64,000 bases of DNA from Enoplolaimus lenunculus (Eukaryota; Nematoda; Enoplea; Enoplida; Thoracostomopsidae), in the NCBI GenBank assembly GCA_030248215.1, contig JASANG010000868.1, positions 1 through 64,000 on the forward strand, in the 5' to 3' direction. The translations under genes and the position numbers were made by a program. The first letter of the stretch is position 1, and the number at the start of each line of letters is the position of its first letter. Positions 58,291-64,000 of the stretch are shown in pieces. The notes beneath the pieces are model-generated. The model was not told the origin of the DNA, did not search any database, and saw only the letters and a program-made list of their open reading frames with translations.

Positions 58291-58362
58291 GCACAGGCCT
58301 AAGTAATCCACGTTTCTCTAATTCTTCACGTGATATCCTCGTTGAGATCTTTCGTTCAAGAA
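50704..58362 (-). CDS. PHACTR: PHACTR homologue (phosphatase and actin regulator), nine exons seen
   Basis: PHACTR proteins bind G-actin through RPEL motifs and protein phosphatase 1 through the C-terminus, linking actin state to dephosphorylation of cytoskeletal targets. Exons, all phase-compatible: 58362-58231, 57717-56374, 55657-55259, 54496-54328, 53200-53118, 52677-52506, 52122-52005, 51402-51188, 50719-50704. The first carries the N-terminal RPEL ([18 protein letters not shown]) and a polyglutamine. The second is a 1.3-kb Gln/Ser/Thr-rich low-complexity exon. Later come an acidic [19 protein letters not shown] and RKDTLALRL, where the usual RP-x-x-x-EL continuation has decayed. Then [34 protein letters not shown] and the PP1-binding tail with [20 protein letters not shown]. 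The last exon encodes FHRP and stop, the family's C-terminus. About 880 residues are seen; the first exon(s) were not found. Confidence 0.93.
53755..54105. repeat. Minisatellite in PHACTR intron
   Basis: Units of about 30 bp (GAAACCAAAAAGCTTCAGTG, GTGCTGGACAC) repeat eleven or so times, partly in inverted orientation (GGCTTCAGTGTGCTAGCTAC), so that neighbouring units can fold on one another. A further unit lies at 58012-58050. Confidence 0.85.
55860..56250. mobile_element. Transposon-end fragments in PHACTR intron
   Basis: GGGCGTACCCAGAATTTAAG and a run of G resemble the CAGGGGCG-type MITE end that also appears near 63815-63840. A half copy of the 23861-24004 MITE (ATCACTAGTTGGTG) follows. 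No full element could be delimited. Confidence 0.4.
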
Positions 58363-58869
58363 CTGAAAATAACTAATAGAAATCCTAGAACATACGTTCA
58401 GGTTTTACTTGAGGAAGGCAAAAATTTACACAACGTTAAACTGAACCATGCGCGATTACCTATGAGATATGATAACTTATCATTGTAACTTGCACCAGGC
58501 TTGCATACAAGAGGGAGGACAAACAGAGGTGATATATTTCCTACCTGAACTTCTGAAGATACAAAAAAAGCACTTTCATAACAGGGTTTTAGAATAGCCT
58601 TATGGATGATAGAGGCAGAAAAATTCTTGTGTTTTGAAATAACCTAATACTACAACTGTAGGCGATATTTTAGGCCAGGTAAACGTAGCATGTAAACCAA
58701 TGACAAATCGTGCCGTGCCAGATAACCTACTTTTTCAGTATACTATTTTCAAGCTACCACAATCACTGATCTTCAAATTGCGTAGAGTATTTAAAAATAA
58801 TACCGCATATACATATGTATACTTACAAATATATAAATACATGTGCTGTGCCGCCTGTAGCGAAAGCCA

Positions 58870-59615
58870 CCCTAGCGTAGTCCTTGTAAGGAATTTTGGG
58901 TCGAGATTGTCCATGAGAGGGATTTTATTTTGGGGGGGGGGTAAATTGTCCGCGTGAAGAACCTTGCGAGAAGACGACCCACGAAAGGAATTTTGGGAGA
59001 CGTTTGTTCATGTGAAAGTTTTGGGGGAATATTTTCCGTTACACAAATTTTCAATGGGATAAGGAAGATTGTCGATGTGAATAATTTTGAAGGCAGACTG
59101 TCCATGAGTGGAATTTTATGGAAAGATTGTTCATGGGAGGAGTTTTGGAAATGATATTGTACCGCAGCAGAAGAACCCCTCCTCGATTTCTTTCATTTCA
59201 AAGTTGTCAAGTTTTAGTTTTACGCACGTCTGCACTGGTTTAGACTTGACTGAGGCATTAGATTTAGGCGCAAGAATCAATGATTCGTTGCTACGAAAGG
59301 TGGGACTATCGTGGAATTGCTGCCGTTATGCTTGAGCGTCGAACAGTCAACCACAGCAATAACTTTGTGGCACCGAACGGTGTGCATACATAACAACATA
59401 TTGGTTCATGATGGAATACGCACAAGTTGCCACATCCAAAATATGGGCGATTTACAAACGCGAGATTTTGCACCGGTATTTACATGAGTTTTGCTGGAAA
59501 GAATGTCTATGAGACGAATTTAAGACATGCGAGACTGTTTATGAAAGGACTTTCGGGAAGAAATTGTCCATGAAAGGAATTTCGGGAAGAAATTGTCCAT
59601 GAAAAGCATTTTTAA
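58870..59615. repeat. Minisatellite (TGTCCATGAAAGGAATTTCGG-type)
   Basis: Degenerate units of about 30 bp with GAATTTTGGG and TTGTCCATGA run at 58875-59160 and again at 59495-59615, with unrelated sequence between them. No gene on either strand. Confidence 0.75.
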
Positions 59616-60197
59616 CTTTAGTGAGACATTGTCCACGATGCAATCATGCAATCTGGTGCGGAACGTTGTAGATAAGATCACAAAGGTCATTGCCCCCATC
59701 AGAAGCTTCCGGATCAACGCTCCTCCTGCAAACACCAAAAACCAACTAACAACAACCTGGACTAAATTAACAACCATACTACTAATACCGTGCGCATTGG
59801 CCAAACACAACATATGTATTTGCAAGAAACAGGAAACTTCCGAGCTGGAGTGCAACATTTCTCTCACTTGCTTTAATCCACATTTCTCTGTCTTGCCTTA
59901 ACCCATCACCATGTCAAAACCGTAAGAAATCATTACCATAATAATTCTGCATAATAATGCTTTAGCTACATACGTAATCTTTATCTTAACGATGTTTAAT
60001 TTAAATGCAACATCAAAACGACAGAACAAAAATAAAAAAATGACAACGTAACTGCACTGTTGACTCTAAAAATGTGCAACATATAAAATCAAACAGGTGC
60101 CGCTTAAACTTTGTATATCAAATAAGCTACGGCTGTTGTATAGTAGTACGTGTAAGTTCCCTCAACCCAACATTTAAGATTAAGGCCAACGTACAGA

Positions 60198-60602
60198 CAG
60201 GGTGCAATCGGAATTCGGATTCCGATTAGAATTCCGATTTAAAACGAGTTCCGATTCCGATTACACAATCAATCGGAATCGGAATTCGCACATTTTAATT
60301 TTAGACCTACTTGTTATGATATGTTGTATAAAAATTCAGCGTCATTTATCTATTAATTTGTTTCGATACGTTAACTTATCAATAATTGGTTGTAGTTTAG
60401 TTTTACAGAGCCAAAAAATTATTGCCAATTTGTTCACGCGACGTTTTTGAGAATTGTTTCCAGCCAAAAGACAACCTAAATCAGTATTATACTTGTTAAT
60501 ACAAATTATCCGTATAGTCACAAATTTTGTAATTCCGATTCCGATACAAATTTGCTGTTCCGATTCCGATTCCGGTATAATCCAGTTCCGCTTTGCACCC
60601 TG
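60198..60602. mobile_element. hAT-like MITE (CAGGGTGCAA family), full copy
   Basis: The ends CAGGGTGCAATCGG and CCGCTTTGCACCCTG are inverted, and CGTACAGA is an exact 8-bp target duplication at 60190-60197 and 60603-60610. Inside the ends lie runs of CGATTCCGATT in both orientations, giving a large foldback. No coding sequence. Young, judging from the perfect duplication. Confidence 0.92.
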
Positions 60603-60610
60603 CGTACAGA

Positions 60611-61436
60611 CAAACGTTTTGCTAAATCTAAGCCTAATCCTGTGGGTGGAGTGTACAAGAGAATAAGTTGCTACAAGACAAAAGTATTACCCAATTCCAT
60701 TTGTCATAATATGGCCTACAATGCTCATCCACTTAGGAAATTTTAAACAATATCGTTCCCAACATCCCAAAACTGAAACAAGATCCAACTGTTATCAACG
60801 TAGCTTTGACTAATAATCCAGACGCTAAAGCGGCCTAGAAACGAATTTTATATATCTCACCGCTGTGTATAAAACTCCTTTTATATTTATTTTGAAATGC
60901 TGTAGTGACTGCGACAGCAAACAGAAAACTAAAAAACCCGTAATTTAGCAAATTTAAACTCATACCGCAACACTCGCAGCGGTGCGTTTGCAACATTTTG
61001 CACCGGCGAATTTTACAAAATTCTGCAACAAACGCTAAAAAACCACTAGTGCATTCATTATTTATTTCTCTCTTCTAATCCGGAAAAATTCAATGTAACA
61101 ACTTTCTGTTAACATCGCATTGGTTCAATATGTACACACACTGTGCCTACACAAGGTTATTAAAAATATTTCAATTAAATTTTAGATTTAAACTGCAAAA
61201 ACTAGCCGATTTTTGGCGACAAATGTTTAATCCAATTTTCTCCGCAATCTTGTTTTAATCCCTCGGACAGCTATGTAACTCTCAACACGGACAAAACCGA
61301 TAACAAAAATACACACATACAACACAAGGCAACCATAACTCTGCACTGCTGTTCTACGTAAATCGCATTATACGTATAACGTCCCTCAAAAATACAAATA
61401 TTCAGTAATAAAGGTCGGGTGGTCGGCAGGGATGGG
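60611..61436. other. Unassigned spacer
   Basis: AT-rich sequence with no reading frame, RNA gene or repeat that I can support. It could contain the missing first PHACTR exon, but the expected basic KPWKWRKK-type segment was not found on the minus strand. Confidence 0.5.
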
Positions 61437-61836
61437 CGGTCTCGGTTACAAACCGAGGCCGAGACCTGACTGCCGAGACCGGCCAAAAAAGTCTCGGTTG
61501 CGGTTACTTTTTGGTCATCATCGAAAGAAATTAAAATTTTCAAAATATTAATCATGTCTTTTTTCGACGTTTTTTTGTGTTTTATAGTTTTTTGTATTTT
61601 TCATAGCTTTTTTATGCTCTTTCAGAATATCTACTCGCAATTATTGCGTAAATATGAAAATTCATGTCTCAGAAAAATTTTATTCATCAGCCGTCACTTA
61701 CTTCTACAATACAGTCAACCATTTGCTGAATCCTCGACTTCTGGTCTCGGTCCCAAACCAACCACCAAGACTTAAAAAAGCGAGACCGAAACCTGCCAAA
61801 TAGCGAAACTTGTCGAGACCGCGACTTCCATCCCTG
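61437..61836. mobile_element. hAT-like MITE (CAGGGATGGG family), copy 2
   Basis: The ends CAGGGATGGGCGGTCTCGG and CGACTTCCATCCCTG are inverted. The 8-bp flanks GTGGTCGG and GTGGCCGG match at seven positions. The body shares ATCCTCGACTTCTGGTCTCG with copy 1 at 15081-15434. Confidence 0.88.
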
Positions 61837-62742
61837 GTGGCCGGGTATACGAGAGGTTTTTGCAGCAGCCCCAAGGGTCCCCTCAAAAAACATTTCCTCA
61901 AAAATCATTTCCCCATCTGCTCCACGACATTAAGAAATTAACAGAATGTTAGCAATTTTATATATATATATTTAGTCTGCCGACAAAATTTTCTGCTTAC
62001 TTCAGCTAAAATTCGTAAGTAACACCGTGACAAATTGATCTTGCGATTTTTGAACACATAGGAAGGCCTGCCCATGGGGCGGCCACTTTCGTAGCCCCCA
62101 ACTTCCATATTTTGCATGTGTGTTGAGACCTAAGAACTAGAAACATCAGAAAGAGGTGGAAACCACTAACTTACGCCAGCTTTTGTTATACCTGTTTACT
62201 TCCCTCCTCCCCCACATATAACGAATCTGAGCCTAAATCTGAGCCCAAACATATGATTTAACAATATAACACTATAGCCTTCTACTGAATTAACACTAGC
62301 GTGGGATGAGCAAATAAGCACCCCTTCTATTACGTACGTATATATACACGACACACACACAAACAAACACAAACTCCGTAAAGTCGACTTAAACAGAGAC
62401 AACCCAGTCTATTGCCATTAACAATTGTACGATGTCTTTTGTCAGCCACAATATAATCCATCACAACTGAAATTTTCTGTTACTCCTGCAGTCAGCGGAC
62501 AATTTAAAGCAAAAAAATACGCAGTCTGAACAGGTTTCATTCAAACTGCCCATTTTTCATACTCTGCTGCGCTGCGTCTTACAATTCGTTCGCACGTCCA
62601 AAAATTTTGTTGAATAAAAATAAAATGAAACATTACTCAATAACAAGAGTCTAATGAAAATACCAGAATCGCACACTAGTCGACGTGAAAAATTGAAATT
62701 CGCAAATTGTTTTCGTTACGAATAACACGGAAGACGACAGTT
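61837..62742. other. Unassigned spacer
   Basis: No gene or repeat recognised, apart from short CA- and TA-runs near 61960 and 62340. Confidence 0.5.
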
Positions 62743-62852
62743 ATTATTACAAATGTTATTTAAGCCAATAGGTAATTTGTTGCTTTATCAGTCAGTGATT
62801 ATTACAAATGTTATTTAAGCCAATAGGTAATTTGTTGCTTTATCAGTCAGTG
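62743..62852. repeat. Exact 55-bp tandem duplication
   Basis: The unit starting ATTATTACAAATGTTATTTA and ending TTTATCAGTCAGTG occurs twice back to back without a single difference, so it is a recent slip or an assembly artefact. Confidence 0.95.
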
Positions 62853-64000
62853 TCCTAATTATGACATTGCGCGATATCTTGCAGCGCTTGAAAACAGTAA
62901 TTTTTATAACAAAACTGTTCAGCTAATCATTGATAATTAATTAAACTTAAAAAATTAAGTTATACGAAAATTTGATAAAAAACCAAAATCCTTTAAATTA
63001 TATATAAAACTCAAAGTCCACAGCACGCTGAATAGCGCTGCATAATTGAACATTCGACATTTGTACATTTTCAACCCACACAGGTTTAGGTTTAGAAAAA
63101 GGCTTACCTGAGCGTATACGTAAGCCTTTTCCTAAACCTAAACCTAAGCATTCACTATATAAATGTTTCAAAAACTATACAAAGGCCTAACATTCTTCTA
63201 CTGAGATTTCCCAAGTAGGAGGAGTGTGGGGCACCCACCGATATTCAAACCCGCACTCGGAACCCTCGCCAGTAGTCGCCCCAGTTGACTCTGCCAATAT
63301 TTCCAGCCCCCCCCCCCCGCAAAAACAAAAACTATCCACAATTTCCAGATTTTTGCCACAAAGCGCAGGACACAAATATTAAAGCGCTAACATTTACTTA
63401 TCTTCTCCCCTCTCGTTTCGCCCCCCCCAGCTTTGTCCCGCACTCGCCAACAGCACAAGGGGAACTCCAGTTCGATCTGTGTCAGAACGCCTTGATGTTC
63501 CGAATCCATATGCTTAAGACCTAGGGTTTTATATTGTCTTAACAACATATATATTCAATACAAAAAAATAATTGACGTAAAAACTGACGTAGCAAAAAAG
63601 CTGCACCTTTTGACAAAGCGAATTAATCAATTTAAAAACACAATACAAAATTGAATACACAAAACCGATTTCAAAACGTTGCCATATGCAGTGGATTTAG
63701 GCTTAGAGGCCAGTCTTCCTTTGTGAATTTTATCCAAGCGTTCTGGGGTAACTTTTACAGCTGGTAACACAATAAAGCCCCTTCGTCTAAAGTTTAATAG
63801 AACGTAACCACCGCTTTTCAAATTCCTGGCTGCGCCCCTGAATTGATTACCGCCAGTGCAACAATAATCAAGTTTCGTAGCCAGAAATTCATGTCCGATA
63901 GGGATAATTCCTTGACTAAAATTTTTGCGAGTGTAGCGAACGAGAATATTTTTTGACATGAGTAGGTTATTTTATAGCTTGTAAAAATTGTTTATTTATG
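62853..64000. other. Spacer with a transposon end and (GCCTAA)n patch
   Basis: A (TTAGGC)-like patch lies at 63085-63160, C-runs at 63300-63430, and on the minus strand near 63840 AGGGGCGCAGCCAGGAATTT, a common MITE end. A 110-codon minus-strand frame at 63959-63627 overlaps that end and shows no family I recognise. Confidence 0.45.

Noticed and set aside
63627-63959. 110-codon minus-strand frame as a gene
   Set aside because: It overlaps a common MITE end (AGGGGCGCAGCCAGGAATTT), and no family features are visible.

Overview
The window is invertebrate animal DNA. It is AT-rich, gene-poor and intron-rich, and it is crowded with short inverted-repeat transposons, tRNA-derived SINEs and minisatellites. 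I cannot name the species. Degenerate (GCCTAA)n blocks, which resemble the TTAGGC telomere repeat of nematodes, are scattered through introns and spacers, but that is not enough to place the lineage.

Region 1 (1 to about 14.06 kb) is the right-hand part of a Polinton/Maverick element of the adintovirus kind; its left end lies outside the window. A rightward late-type block holds a PC4-like protein, a retrovirus-type integrase, a small basic core protein, a major capsid protein of the F54H12.2-like family, a packaging ATPase and two small conserved proteins. A penton-like minor capsid gene lies further right, at 12.5-13.2 kb. Between capsid and ATPase lie two paralogous hairpin RNAs with an identical core and covarying stems, ending in T-runs, and laid out like adenovirus VA RNAs. 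From 5.06 to 12.2 kb comes an intron-bearing, early-like region: a cysteine-rich protein and a protein kinase on the minus strand, and an antisense plus-strand gene with an LxCxE motif and a zinc ribbon. Repeats built round a G-rich motif fill 9.4-11.8 and 13.2-14.1 kb. The part seen looks largely whole and probably young. DNA polymerase, protease and terminal repeats are not seen.

Region 2 (14.4-19.8 kb) is repeat-rich: a perfect hairpin, MITEs with target duplications, a 187-bp tandem repeat, and a large inverted-repeat element with a second MITE nested in it.

Region 3 (19.8-22.9 kb, plus strand) is a three-exon SLC5-family sodium/solute cotransporter gene that looks complete.

Region 4 (23.6-42.1 kb, minus strand) is the 5' part of the TRRAP/Tra1 gene. 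Twenty-one exons encode roughly the first 960 residues. The remaining two thirds, including the FAT and pseudokinase domains, are not in the window. SLC5 and the Polinton therefore either sit in a very large TRRAP intron or mark a rearrangement or assembly join.

Region 5 (42.1-50.7 kb) is spacer: a tRNA-like gene, SINEs, a MITE carrying clustered 18-bp palindromes, and minisatellites.

Region 6 (50.7-58.4 kb, minus strand) is a PHACTR gene (RPEL/actin and PP1 regulator): nine exons down to the C-terminal FHRP and stop, with the first exon(s) beyond or unrecognised. The rest, to 64 kb, is MITEs, minisatellite and unassigned DNA.
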